Notes under the pieces: generated by a model
What the model was told of the DNA's origin: nothing
Seen by the model: the letters and a program-made list of their open reading frames with translations, nothing else
Databases searched by the model: none
Translations under genes and position numbers: made by a program
Assembly: GCA_963790075.1 (NCBI GenBank)
Contig: CAWBNG010000004.1
Coordinates: 1,240,001-1,304,000 of the forward strand
Direction: 5' to 3'
Source: CAYOUV01 sp963790075
Lineage (GTDB): Bacteria; Chloroflexota; Anaerolineae; Anaerolineales; Villigracilaceae
DNA: 64,000 nucleotides
In this document: positions 52,507-62,730 of the stretch, piece by piece
Layout: every line of letters begins with the position of its first letter
Numbering within the stretch: the first letter of the stretch is position 1

Positions 52507-53850
52507 CTATCGCTCCAATAAGCCCAGTACCACGGGCAGCAATTGTTTCTTGCGCGAGACCACGCCCTCAGCCAACCGCGTGCCGTCATTTTGCCTGGGG
52601 TAAGGCAAGTCGTTCAATTCGGGTGGTTCGTTGGTGACCAGGAAACGACTCGAGCCGCGCACCACATCCGTGACCATCAGCATGGCAAAATCGAAGGCGC
52701 GCTTTTCGCGCATTCCATCGAGAGCTTTGTTGAGCTCGTCCAGGTGGTCGGTGAGTTGCAACAGGTCGGTCACCTCGGCCTGGGCAATGGCAAAGCGATA
52801 GCCACCTGATTCGTATACCTTCAGGTCGGTGCTGACGATCTCTTCAGGCTTGCGCGACGAGAGGCCGGCGCCGGCGCCGAGAACCTGCTTGCCATAGGTT
52901 TTAATCGTCTCACCCGCCAGTGCACCTCCCTTGACGAAGGCCCAGCGCCCTAACCTATCGGCAGCCTTTTTGTCGCGATCGGTAGTGGTGGGTGAGGTCA
53001 GGATGAGGGTGTCAGCGACCAGGCCGGAGAGCAGCATCCCGGCGATCTGCGGTGGTGCGGACAGGCCGGCTTCCTCGATTTGCTCGGAGACCAGGGTGCT
53101 GGTGCTGCCGACGATGTCGACGGTAAATTTGATCGGCACATGCGTCGATGGGTTGCCCAGACGATGGTGGTCGAGAATTTCGAGCAGTTCGGCATCTTCC
53201 AGGTTGGCCAGCGCCTGGCGCGGTTCGTTGTGGTCGACCAGGATGATGTTGAGCCGCGGCGGGTTGAGCAGGTCACGCTGCCGGCAAACCCCAATGTACT
53301 GACCGGTATCATCTACCACCCAGAAGTCATCGCCCTCTTCGCGTAAGACCCGGTTGAGTGAATCGCGAATGCGTGCATGGGACTGGAACCTGGGTACATC
53401 GATATTGCAGACTTCGCTGCAGGGTATTTCCAGGATTTCAGCAATGCGCATTTCCTGACGATTGGGATGTGGGCCGACCGTCTGACCGAGATAATTGAAC
53501 AAACTGGTGCCGTTGATCAGGCCGAATGGTGAGCCGTCTTCGTTGACAACCGGAGCCACACCCCAAGTGCGGGAAGCGATCGCCCAGCCGTCGCGCAGGG
53601 GAGCATCCGGGGAAGCTGTATCCAGCCGCCGGGTGACGGCTTCGAAGCGCGGTGAGGCGTCGTTTAATATCATCGGCGCTTCCAGTTCGAGGCGTTTCAA
53701 GACCCAGGATGTCTGGGGATTGGTTGCGCCGGCGCGGGCCGCGATGGCATCCAACCCATCCCGTTCGCGTAGCAGCCAGGCGTAGCCCATGGCAGCTGCG
53801 ATTGAGTCCGTATCGGGGTTAACGTGTCCTATGACGAAAATACGCTCCAT
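52507..53850 (-). CDS. ppaC: Family II inorganic pyrophosphatase with CBS domains
   Basis: A 447-residue DHH-family pyrophosphatase. The metal motifs are HVNPDTDS (H9, D13, D15), DHNE and LDHHRLG, and the C-terminal SRKKQ motif binds the product. Two CBS domains (about 70-245) are inserted after the first catalytic segment; such enzymes are controlled by AMP, ADP and ATP. No DRTGG domain is present. ATG 53850 behind GAGGT is chosen over a TTG-type extension. It lies two bases after the MscS stop. Confidence 0.94.
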   Translation of the reverse strand: MERIFVIGHVNPDTDSIAAAMGYAWLLRERDGLDAIAARAGATNPQTSWVLKRLELEAPMILNDASPRFEAVTRRLDTASPDAPLRDGWAIASRTWGVAPVVNEDGSPFGLINGTSLFNYLGQTVGPHPNRQEMRIAEILEIPCSEVCNIDVPRFQSHARIRDSLNRVLREEGDDFWVVDDTGQYIGVCRQRDLLNPPRLNIILVDHNEPRQALANLEDAELLEILDHHRLGNPSTHVPIKFTVDIVGSTSTLVSEQIEEAGLSAPPQIAGMLLSGLVADTLILTSPTTTDRDKKAADRLGRWAFVKGGALAGETIKTYGKQVLGAGAGLSSRKPEEIVSTDLKVYESGGYRFAIAQAEVTDLLQLTDHLDELNKALDGMREKRAFDFAMLMVTDVVRGSSRFLVTNEPPELNDLPYPRQNDGTRLAEGVVSRKKQLLPVVLGLLER

Positions 53851-53852
53851 AT

Positions 53853-54752
53853 TTACCTCGCTGATTTCTCGAGCGTATAAAAACGCGTGGTTGGGTAAGC
53901 CAGGTCGATATCCGCATGATTGGAAAAGGCGCGCAGAATATCTTCCCAGACAGCTTGCGTTGTGCCTCGGCGTTGGCGTGGTTTGCACAGATAACGGATC
54001 GTCAGCAATATGCCGGAGTCCAATACATTGGTGTATACAATCGGAGTAAGCTTATCATACTTGAGCAGGAACTTGCGCGTTGCCGTTTCGAATTCCCTGG
54101 CAGCGTCCTGGTTCTGCGAAATGTCGTGGGAATCCGCAATCTCCTGTAAGACACGCTTGGCTTTTTCCCAGTCGCTTTCGAAAGTGACCAGCACTGGGAT
54201 TTCGTTCCAAATGAAATCTGGTCCATGCGTGTAGTTAGCAACTCCGTTGGTAAAAATCATGCCGTTGGGGATATGCAGAATGCGCCCAGTCGACTGATCC
54301 GAATCAACCCAGTTGCCAATTTCCATCATCGAGAACTGAAAAATGCGCTGGTCGACGACATCACCGGCATAAGACCCGATCTCGATACGATCCCCGACTT
54401 CAAAAGGCTTCCGCCAAAGAATGAAGATCCAGGCGACGATATTGGTGATCGGATCTTTCAGGGTGATGGCAATGCCGGCAGATACGAGGCCCAGATATGT
54501 GGCAGCATATTGCACTCCTTCAATCCATACCAAACCGACAGCGAGTACACCAAGGATCGAGAAGGAGTAGCCTAAAGATTTTTGCCACTGATAGCGCCGT
54601 TCAAGGTCGACAATGCGATGGGTCACACTGGCATGCAGGACACGGTGGATCAGCCAAAAAGCTGCTACGATAAAAAGCGAGACAAGCAGTTTTTGTTGCG
54701 CTGTCTGGTCAATCCCTAGATATGCCTGAAGCCAGTTACTGATGAATTCCAT
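53853..54752 (-). CDS. MscS-family mechanosensitive channel
   Basis: A 299-residue small-conductance mechanosensitive channel. Three membrane helices (about 20-40, 64-84, 86-110) end in the pore-lining segment ATYLGLVSAGIAITLKDPITN (shown in outline), then the beta domain (PFEVGDRIEIG, WVDSDQSTGRILHIPNG) and a C-terminal mixed domain. It lies 19 bases after the Mo hydroxylase gene. Its role in that operon is unclear. Confidence 0.92.
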   Translation of the reverse strand: MEFISNWLQAYLGIDQTAQQKLLVSLFIVAAFWLIHRVLHASVTHRIVDLERRYQWQKSLGYSFSILGVLAVGLVWIEGVQYAATYLGLVSAGIAITLKDPITNIVAWIFILWRKPFEVGDRIEIGSYAGDVVDQRIFQFSMMEIGNWVDSDQSTGRILHIPNGMIFTNGVANYTHGPDFIWNEIPVLVTFESDWEKAKRVLQEIADSHDISQNQDAAREFETATRKFLLKYDKLTPIVYTNVLDSGILLTIRYLCKPRQRRGTTQAVWEDILRAFSNHADIDLAYPTTRFYTLEKSAR

Positions 54753-54771
54753 TTCGCGATTATCGCTTCCT

Positions 54772-57743
54772 TTATGCTTTGCGCTTTAATTCATTCCAAA
54801 CTTTTTCCGGGGTGACCGGATTGTCGTCGATATTGACCCCGACCGCATCGAGTACGGCGTTGCCGACTGCCGGCGCGACCCCGTCCATCGGGATCTCCGC
54901 CACGGCTTTGACGCCGAACGGGTGGCTGGGTTCAAAGGTCTCCACGAAGATGGTGGTCAGTTCCGGCATTTCATCCGCCCGGAAGATGTGGTAGTTGGTG
55001 AAATCGCGTTCGATGGCCGAGCCGTCCGGGTAGTAGCGCATTTCTTCGCAGACGGCGTAACCTAGCGCCTGGGTCATGCCGCCTTCGATCTGGCCGGAAG
55101 CTGTCAGCGGGTTGACGATCACGCCCGAGTCGACCGCCATGACCAGCTTGTCGACCGTCACCTGACCGGTCTCGGTGTCGACGGTCACTTCGGCGAATTG
55201 AGCCCCAAACGGAGGCGGGGAAACTGGCGACATGTACGAACCAACCGCCATGATCTGTTCCTGGTCGTCATGGTGCAGCGCATTCAGTGCTACCTCGGCC
55301 AGTGTGACCGAACGACCGTCCGGAGCGGAAGCCCGGCGATCCCTCAATGTGATCTGCTCCGGTTAACCCCCTCGCCCAGCATTTTGGCGGCGCGGATCTT
55401 GATCCGTTCGGCCACCTGCTCGGCGGCTTTAACCGTCGCTGCGCCTGAAATGTAGGTGGTGGATGAAGCGTAGGCGCCCTTGTCGAAGGGCGTGAAGTCG
55501 GTATCGGATGAATAGCAGATGATATCCTCGAGCGGCACACCCAACACTTCGGCCGCCATCTGGGCCAGCACGGTGTCCGAGCCGGTGCCCAGGTCAGTGG
55601 CACCGATCAGCAGGTTGAAGGAGCCATCGTCGTTCATTTTTATCGAGGCGCCGCCCATGTCCAGATAGGGGATGGCTGTGCCCTGCATGACCATGGCTAC
55701 ACCGATGCCCTTGCGTTGATGTGGGCCAAGTTTGTGCCAGGCTGGGTCGCCATATTTCTGGTCCCAGCCGATGGCAGCCTTAGCCTGGCGGACGCATTCT
55801 TCCAACCCGACCGTGTAAATTATCTCAGGGCGCGGCTCGCGGCCCTCGCTCCAGGCGGTGCTGAACGGATGTAGCTCACCGGGACGGATAGCGTTCATCA
55901 GGCGGAATTCGAGTGGGTCCAGTTTCAGGGCGCGGGCGATCTTCTCCATGTGGCGTTCGACCGGCCAGTAGCCTTGCGGCACACCATACCCACGATAAGC
56001 GCCGGCCGGTGGATGGTTGGTATAGACAATGTCTGCGTAGAAGCGGATATTGGGTGCTTGGCGATATGCTCCCTCGCCGACATACAGCGCCATGGCTTTG
56101 TGACCGGTGTTGCCGGTCACGGTCAGGGCGTGACAGCCGTAAGCACCGGTATCCGTCAGGATGCGCATTTGGTTGGCGGTCATGGTGCCGTCGTTTTTAA
56201 CACCGGTCTTCATCCACAATTTCATTGGGTGGCGCGAGCGCGAGGCGATGAATTCCTCTTCGCGCGTGTACTCGTAGATCACCGGTCGTTTGGTGGCGAT
56301 GGTCAGGTGAGCGGCCACGTCTTCGATCAGGACTTCCTGCTTGCCGCCAAAACCGCCGCCGATGCGCGGTTTGATGACGCGGATACGCTTGACCGGCAGG
56401 TTCAATACCGGGGCCAGCATGCGGCGCGCATGGAAGGGTACCTGCGTGCTGGTGCGGATCACCAGCCGGTCGTCTTCATCCCAATAGGTGACCACCACGT
56501 GCGGCTCGATGTGCGCCTGCTGCACTTTCGGCACTTCATATACGCCTTCGAAGATCTGGTCGGCTTCAGCGAAGCCTTTTTCCACGTCGCCGATGTCAAT
56601 CCGGATTTCGGCTGCCAGGTTGCGAGTCGGGTCCGAATCGGCGAAATTGACGAATTCCGGCTCGTCGTGCAGACGCGGCGCATCCGGCAGCATGGCTTGC
56701 TCGGGATCGAATAGTGCGGGCAGTTCTTCATATTCCACCTCGATCAATTTGAGCGCCTGTTCGGCGATCTCAGCTGTCTCGGCTGCTACGAAGGCCACGC
56801 GGTCGCCGACAAAACGCACTTTGTTGTCCAGCGAGAAAGTATCCAGCGGGCCGGGGATCGGGTCTGACTGTCCGGCAGTCGAGTAAACCACGCGCGGGAT
56901 ATCCTGCCAGGTCAGCACGGCTGCCACGCCGTCCAGGGCGCGGGCTTTGCTGGCGTCGATATGCTTGATGCGGGCATGCGCCAGCGGACTGTGCAGGACT
57001 TTGGCCACCAGCATGCCGCGCTTTTCGATGTCGGCTGTGAAGGCTGGTTTGCCCTGCACCAGCTTGACCGCGTCCACTTTTGGCTCGGATTTACCAACCG
57101 TTTGGTAGCCGTCCGTTTCCGGGGCGGTGACGATTTTGGGGGCCACGCGGACTTCTGTTAATGTCCCGGTCGGACCACTCACGAGGGGCGGCTCGGGCGT
57201 AGACGGGGTCGGTCCGCCCAGGTCGAGAATGCCGCCCAGTTCGATCGGGTCCACCGCTTCCCCGCGCATGGCTGCGGCAGCGCGCAGCACCGCCTGGACC
57301 GGTTTCAAGTAGCCGGTGCAGCGGCACAGGACGCCGGAAAGCGCCTGGCGGACTTCGGCCTCGGTGGGATTTGGATTCTGGTCCAGCAAGGCTTTGGCAG
57401 CCAGGATTTGGGCTGGCGTGCAGTAACCGCACTGGATGGCGCCGGTCTCGACGAAGGACTTCTGCAGTGGGTGCAGGCCCTCAGTTGTCTTCCAGCCCTG
57501 TTGGGGGTGCTCGCCAAGAGCTTCAATGGTGGCGATCTGGTGTCCTTCGGCCTGGGCGGCCAGCATCAATCCAGCATTGACCGGTCTTCCGTCCAGCAGG
57601 ATGGTGTCCGCACCGGTTTCGCCATCTTCATCACCGAATTTAACGCCGTGATATCCCAGTTCCCGTAAGGTGGCGAGCAGCGTCTCGCCGGGAGCAGCGG
57701 ATATGTCGTGAGGGATGCCGTTGATTTGCAGTGTGAGGTTCAT
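54772..57743 (-). pseudogene. Fused FeS / molybdenum hydroxylase (xanthine-dehydrogenase family), frameshifted, lacking ferredoxin-cluster cysteines
   Basis: A Mo hydroxylase of about 990 residues with a [2Fe-2S] domain fused to the Mo domains, like Desulfovibrio aldehyde oxidoreductase. The N-terminal ferredoxin-type domain has Asp38, Thr43, Asp46 and Gly58 at the four cysteine positions. The second FeS domain is complete (C105, C108, C140, C142). The Mo-binding RIGGGFGGKQE and PAGAYRGYGVPQG blocks and the active-site Glu (EIPMDGVAPAVGNA, near 54896) are present. A frameshift near 55361-55362 ends the first part at 55344; adding one C there restores G-V-N-P-E-Q-I-T-L-R. The substrate is not determined. 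Probably an assembly error rather than a dead gene. Confidence 0.9.
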
Positions 57744-57745
57744 CG

Positions 57746-59395
57746 TTACTCCGGTTTTTGGTTGACCATACGAGCGCTGAGGGCTGCGACGCCAGTCAGG
57801 AGGATGCCTGCCACAGCGACGATCAGGCTCTGGATGGTCGAAAGAAAGCCCAGGAACATGCTGGCGAAGTCGGGCAGCGTCCAGCCGATCAGTGCGCCGT
57901 TCAAGGCGTAACTCCACAGGATCGGCAGGGCCAGCAGGTAAAGGGTGACAAAGATCAGGCCGAGGGTTGTTTCAGCCGCATGCAAGGGTTGGGCTTTGAA
58001 ATTCTTGAGGCTAAAGGAAAGGATCAACCAGGCCACCGTCAACGCCAGCAGGGAAATGAGGGCTGTCGTGAGAATAATGTCGGTTGAACTGGCGACCGAA
58101 CTGAGCGAGTACGTCCGTCCGGCGAGCCCCGCATAGATGAAATTGAACAAAACCAGGTAAATGCCAGCCCCACCAAATAACCAGGCGACCATGCGGCTGC
58201 GCTTCCAGACCAGGAGGATGGCGGGAATGAGCATCAAAGTGGCGGCGAAAAGAAATCGCGGGGTACGCTCGTGCTCCAGCCGGGTGTTTTTAGCTTTTTC
58301 GATCAACCCTTGATAGTAGCCCAGGATGTCTTTTTCCCCGGTGTCCGGTGAGACCCGGTAACCGATAGCTTTTTGATAAGCGTCAGACAGGGTCATTTGC
58401 TGCTGGTTGAGCGCCTCCGCGATGGTTGCGGATTTTTCAGGCGAAAGTGCGAGCATCTCGGTCAGAACATTGCCTTGACTGCTTGCTGGCAGGTTGGTCC
58501 CGAGCAGCGCGGCGACCGTCGGCGCGACGTCCACCTGGTACATGTCGGGGTAGCGGCCGGGCTTGACGCCTGCGCCGGCCATGACGAACGGCTCCAATAA
58601 TACAATCGGATCCTGACCGCCGTGACCGCCGCGGTCGATCTGGCCGTGGTCGGACAGTACGATCACGGTATCCTGCCCCAGGTCCAGGTTGGCAACGATC
58701 TCGCGCAGTAGATTATCGGAACGGGTGGCGGCTGCGTCCCAGCGCGGATCGCGCGGACCACCTTCGTGGTGTCCGGCGTAATCGACCTGGTCAATGTGGA
58801 TCAGCACGAAAGTGTAAGCCCCGCTTTGCAGCCAGGGCAGGGCGTGGTCGACCACTTCGCGGTCGGCACGATCATCTTCGCCGGGTGTGTAAAAACTGGC
58901 ATCGACCGCATCCTGCGGGATGAGTTTCTCAAACCAGTAGTACCCCGAAACGGCGGTCTTCAGACCGGCGCGGTGAGCGGCGCTGAAGAGATTGTCCTGG
59001 GTCCAGATGGGGATGTCGGCGTAGTCCAGGTTCATCGCCGGACCGTCGCTGAGGTACGGCCAGGCGCCGGTCATCAGGACCGAGTAGCCGGGTTCGGAGT
59101 AGGACGGCACCTGGCTGTGCATGCTGGCCCAGGCCGCCTGGTCCCGCAATTGATTCAGGTAAGGCATTACTTCCGGTTTGAGCGAAGTATCGGCGCGCAA
59201 GGCGTCGATCAGGACAACTACGACGCGCCGGGTCGTTGGTTGGCCGAGAGCCTGACCCGGCGCGGGTGGATTGGCATGTAACGGCGAGCGGAAGTTATAA
59301 AGCGAATCCATCAGGCCGGTAGCCCAGAAATAAGCGCCTCCAGCCACCAGCAGACAACCGATCAGGCCCAGGGTGAGCCAGCGATAAGATTTCAT
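57746..59395 (-). CDS. Membrane-bound alkaline-phosphatase-superfamily phosphodiesterase
   Basis: A 549-residue enzyme with an N-terminal membrane anchor (about 7-27), a phosphodiesterase domain and four to six C-terminal membrane helices. Metal ligands are in VVLIDALRAD, a nucleophile Ser/Thr in SYSEPGYSV, HIDQVDYAGHH and VIVLSDHGQIDRGGHGG. It resembles the PIG-N/GPI-ethanolamine phosphate transferase and nucleotide pyrophosphatase group and would act outside the membrane on phosphodiesters or phospholipid headgroups. It lies between Mo hydroxylase subunit genes, two and four bases away, so it is certainly co-transcribed. Confidence 0.85.
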   Translation of the reverse strand: MKSYRWLTLGLIGCLLVAGGAYFWATGLMDSLYNFRSPLHANPPAPGQALGQPTTRRVVVVLIDALRADTSLKPEVMPYLNQLRDQAAWASMHSQVPSYSEPGYSVLMTGAWPYLSDGPAMNLDYADIPIWTQDNLFSAAHRAGLKTAVSGYYWFEKLIPQDAVDASFYTPGEDDRADREVVDHALPWLQSGAYTFVLIHIDQVDYAGHHEGGPRDPRWDAAATRSDNLLREIVANLDLGQDTVIVLSDHGQIDRGGHGGQDPIVLLEPFVMAGAGVKPGRYPDMYQVDVAPTVAALLGTNLPASSQGNVLTEMLALSPEKSATIAEALNQQQMTLSDAYQKAIGYRVSPDTGEKDILGYYQGLIEKAKNTRLEHERTPRFLFAATLMLIPAILLVWKRSRMVAWLFGGAGIYLVLFNFIYAGLAGRTYSLSSVASSTDIILTTALISLLALTVAWLILSFSLKNFKAQPLHAAETTLGLIFVTLYLLALPILWSYALNGALIGWTLPDFASMFLGFLSTIQSLIVAVAGILLTGVAALSARMVNQKPE

Positions 59396-59399
59396 GAGA

Positions 59400-60151
59400 T
59401 CAACTCAGGTTTTGCAGGCAGCGTTTTGCCAGCGTGGCGGCCACGTCGCGGCGGTAATCAGCGCTGGCCCACTCGTCAGCAGCTTCGTGGAAGCTGTCGC
59501 GGGCGGCGACTTCCAGTCCGGTGGCTTCAGTGCCATCCATGGCAAGTGCCGGGATTTTCCCGTACCCGCCCAACGCCAGGCGTGTACGCCCGGAAGGCCA
59601 CTGCGCGACGGCCACACAGACGATTGGCCGGTCGGCGGGTGTGCGGGCAACGGATTCGAAGGCCAGCTTGACCTGCAGCGGGATTGTAATTTTGGTGATC
59701 AACCGGTGGCGCAGCAACTCTTCGCGCAGTGGCAACAGGTTGCCCAGCGTCACTTCTTCGTCCCCGGGTTGCAGGGTCAGTTTGGCATCCAGCGCCAGGA
59801 AAACTGTGGCCAGCGGGGAGCGCCCGTCGCAGGCGACCAGCGCACCGGCCAGGGTTGCGACCTGGCGCAGGTTGTAGTTGGTATCCAGTTTGATGGCTGC
59901 CTGTAAGGCAGCGGGAAGATGGGGGGTTGCGTATAGGGATTGCAGCGTTGCGGTCGCGCCGATCTCCAGGTCATTGCCGCGCTCCTGGATCGTGTCCAGG
60001 CCAAGGCTTTGCAGGTCAACAACAGCCAGGGATTCGCCCCCGCTGTGGTTAAGCACCGTCCCGCCGCCGAGTGGCAGGGTGCGCGGATCGGGGCGGGCGA
60101 TGAGTTTAAAGTTTCTTCGATGGTATCAGGACGGTGGTATTCGTTGATCAT
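59400..60151 (-). pseudogene. FAD-type (CoxM/XdhB-like) subunit of a Mo hydroxylase, frameshifted
   Basis: A FAD-domain subunit of about 250 residues. The start MINEYHRPDTIEET (ATG 60151) and the downstream part (from LPLGGGTVLNHSGG) are in different frames; adding one A in the short run near 60105-60110 joins them. The first FAD motif GGGT is present, but the TIGGN-type second motif reads TLAGALV and the following GRSPLATVF segment lacks the usual Asn-Ala-Ser-Pro. It is shorter than typical (about 290). FAD binding is doubtful. First gene of its operon, 4 bases before the phosphodiesterase. Confidence 0.83.
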
Positions 60152-60190
60152 GTCGGACTCCTATTGTATCTCTATTATACCTGCTTGAAG

Positions 60191-60223
60191 AAAAAGCGCC
60201 TCTCAAGCGAGAGGCGCTTTTTT
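60191..60223. terminator. Terminator after the LysM-protein gene
   Basis: Arms 60191-60204 and 60209-60222 (14 bp), AAGC loop, A-tract before and T-tract after, so it can work on both strands. It separates the ECF locus from the Mo hydroxylase operon. Confidence 0.9.
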
Positions 60224-60237
60224 AGTGTGGTCAATCG

Positions 60238-62730
60238 CTAACCAGGTGGTTTGATGGTTTCCACCTCCGGCGAGAGATATTCTTTCTGCAAAGCTTGTAC
60301 GAGAATTTCGAACTCGTCGCCGGTATTGTAATGCCCGTAAAAACGCCACATAGGCTGGATGTAAGTTTGTTCACCGCTCGGGTCAGGTAGTTTGTAGCGA
60401 GGATCGTGGGTGTAGTAAACCAATTCGACCTGTTCGATCGCGGCTGTGGGAGGCTGGCTTTCATTTGGTGACGGTTCGTCGTAAGTTGGTATCCGGTCGG
60501 CGGTCGTTTGCATATCTACTGGTTGGCCATTCTTCGGATTGATGGCCATACTGGCACCATACATGCGCAAACCCGGATAGCCACCAAAAACTTCGCCGGG
60601 GATGACCAGAGCTTCAATCAAGATTTGATCACCTTGCCTGCCAACCATCGAGCCGTTTATTTCGCCGATGGGTGAAAGCTGTACGTAGGTCTGCCCGTCT
60701 TCCGTTGTAAAAAGGGTGGTGGGTTTGCCCTCGAGAGTTGTCGTTTCCTGCGTGCCGCGCAGGATTTGGAATTGCAAGTCCGGGAAGGGGATTTCATAGC
60801 GTTCCACCTGTAAGATGGACGGCGTATCCGGATTCGGGGATAATGTTCCCCACACGTCAATCGGACGATTTTGGTAAGCTTGCAAAGCCTCTAGGTTCTC
60901 GCCCTGTAAGATTAGGAAGGGATGAGGGGGTTGGTCCGCCACCAGTTTGTACTCAGCGCGCTGACTGCCGTCCGCTTGTTTGTAAATCACAATATTCAGG
61001 TTCCCGCGTAAGCCCTCAACTTTTTGCGGTTCGTTCTGGGTCGAATTGGGGATGGTCAATTCCTGACCGACATAGATGTTGCTTGGATTACCGATGTCAT
61101 TGGCCTGTAATAGTGCATCCAGGCCGACACCAAAATCAGAAGCGATCTTGGTCAGCGTATCTCCCGCTTGCACGATATAAGTATTACTATCGATGCTCGT
61201 CTGCGATACTGTAGCGGTTGGAGGGAATGGGATTGGGGTTCCCGTCAAGTTCAGCTTGTAGAGACCGGTTCCGCTTCCGCCGCCACCTCCACCACCGCTG
61301 CTGCCAGGGGGAAAATATTGGATCAAGTTCCAGACCAGATTGCCGTTCACTGAGAATCCGCTGACCGTCAATTGTTGATCGGGAGTCATAGTGTCGAAGG
61401 GTAGGTCGGAAGGTGTATCGGGTAATTCGATCGCCGTTCCATCGTCGGCTTGCAAGATAACCTTGTTGCCTGCGCGCTGCAGCGTACCAACCAATGAGAA
61501 TTCGGAGGCATCCGAAATTCTCCACGAATCCAGTACAAACCGCCGGATATTACCCGCAATCTGGAATTGTCCTGTGGCTTCCACTATTGTGTTGGTGGGT
61601 AGCGCGTCTAACCCGGCTAGATTACCGGTGGTCGTGAAATTTCCAATGGCGACGAAAGGCGGAATGCCGTCTTCTAGCGCCGGAAAAGACGTTACGCGAC
61701 CGTAAAGAGACAGCGGTTGGTCCGTTGGGTACTGGCGCTGCCAAATTCGCTCATTGAGTTTCCCACCGGACCTGAGACTACTTTGAACGCCTGCCCCATT
61801 GCCGCTCAGAACCTGTTGGAAAGCTTCTTGAGCGCTGATGATCCTGAAATTCCCACCGACGGCAGTGTACGTAGGATGATTCGAGTTGACGCTCACAATC
61901 TGACCACTGTCGTTCAACGTGAACTCCAGACGGGCAGGTAGGTTGTAGTCGTAGCGGATCGGCAACCCGTCGGAGGTGAATGGGACAACATAATATTGCC
62001 CTTGGATTTGCCGCGCAGGCTCTAAGCGGTAGGCAAATTCGAAGCCATGTGATTTGAGGAAGGCGTCGATGATTCCACTTGCCTTGATATTATCGATGCC
62101 CTGGAAGCCAAGATCAAGTTTGCTGTAATCGGCGTAATAAGTAAAGAAATTCGCGGAGCGCAAATAGAGTCGCTGCATCCCATCCGTGACCATAAAACCC
62201 GAGGTGCCGGGAAGTTCACCGGGCACTTCGTAAACCCGGCCATCGATTCCCCAGCGTTGGGCCATGGCCAGCGCAGATTGAATCGTGGCCGGCAAGTCGG
62301 GTTGGATGATGAATACGTAGGCTTCGCCGAGCCCATCCGGGAGTTTTGCATCTAGGTATAAAGTTCCTCCATTCCAGTCGTAAGCTTGGCTGGAGGGTAG
62401 AGGTGTTTGGCTGGGTTGTTCCGGCGGTGGTACGGCTTGTGTTGAGGCAGGCGTTCCGGTACCGGATGTGGCTGGTTGCGGTTCGGGTGCCAGCGAGCGG
62501 ATAAACCAATTTAGAGCCAAAGTCAGTAGGACCAAACCTAGCACCCAGCCGAGAGTCGGCAGCCAGTGCTCAATCCAGGTTTTTGCTTGCGGTTCGGGGG
62601 ATTGGGCTTTCATGAGTCGTCTCTCCAAGTTGCGTTCGAAAAGGGGATCAGGTTCCATGCTTTGCGCCAGCGCTTCCAGGTTTTCGGCGAGCGACTGATC
62701 TTCCATCGGTAGTTGTTTCTTATCCATCAT
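60238..62730 (-). CDS. Membrane protein with LysM domain, likely anti-sigma partner
   Basis: An 830-residue protein. A cytosolic N-terminus (about 1-55) rich in charged residues and one membrane helix (about 57-77) precede a Pro/Thr/Gln linker and a long extracytoplasmic part. A Gly-rich linker (PGSSGGGGGGGSG) near 480-495 leads to a LysM domain near 514-560 (VQAGDTLTKIASDFGV), then a beta-rich domain. The start overlaps the ECF sigma stop by four bases, so the N-terminus is a probable anti-sigma module, although no zinc-binding motif is seen. Peptidoglycan or glycan sensing through LysM would be a signal input. Confidence 0.8.
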   Translation of the reverse strand: MMDKKQLPMEDQSLAENLEALAQSMEPDPLFERNLERRLMKAQSPEPQAKTWIEHWLPTLGWVLGLVLLTLALNWFIRSLAPEPQPATSGTGTPASTQAVPPPEQPSQTPLPSSQAYDWNGGTLYLDAKLPDGLGEAYVFIIQPDLPATIQSALAMAQRWGIDGRVYEVPGELPGTSGFMVTDGMQRLYLRSANFFTYYADYSKLDLGFQGIDNIKASGIIDAFLKSHGFEFAYRLEPARQIQGQYYVVPFTSDGLPIRYDYNLPARLEFTLNDSGQIVSVNSNHPTYTAVGGNFRIISAQEAFQQVLSGNGAGVQSSLRSGGKLNERIWQRQYPTDQPLSLYGRVTSFPALEDGIPPFVAIGNFTTTGNLAGLDALPTNTIVEATGQFQIAGNIRRFVLDSWRISDASEFSLVGTLQRAGNKVILQADDGTAIELPDTPSDLPFDTMTPDQQLTVSGFSVNGNLVWNLIQYFPPGSSGGGGGGGSGTGLYKLNLTGTPIPFPPTATVSQTSIDSNTYIVQAGDTLTKIASDFGVGLDALLQANDIGNPSNIYVGQELTIPNSTQNEPQKVEGLRGNLNIVIYKQADGSQRAEYKLVADQPPHPFLILQGENLEALQAYQNRPIDVWGTLSPNPDTPSILQVERYEIPFPDLQFQILRGTQETTTLEGKPTTLFTTEDGQTYVQLSPIGEINGSMVGRQGDQILIEALVIPGEVFGGYPGLRMYGASMAINPKNGQPVDMQTTADRIPTYDEPSPNESQPPTAAIEQVELVYYTHDPRYKLPDPSGEQTYIQPMWRFYGHYNTGDEFEILVQALQKEYLSPEVETIKPPG

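Noticed and set aside
54772..55347. Separate small CO-dehydrogenase-like subunit
   Set aside because: It is the C-terminal end of the Mo hydroxylase in another frame; a one-base change repairs it.
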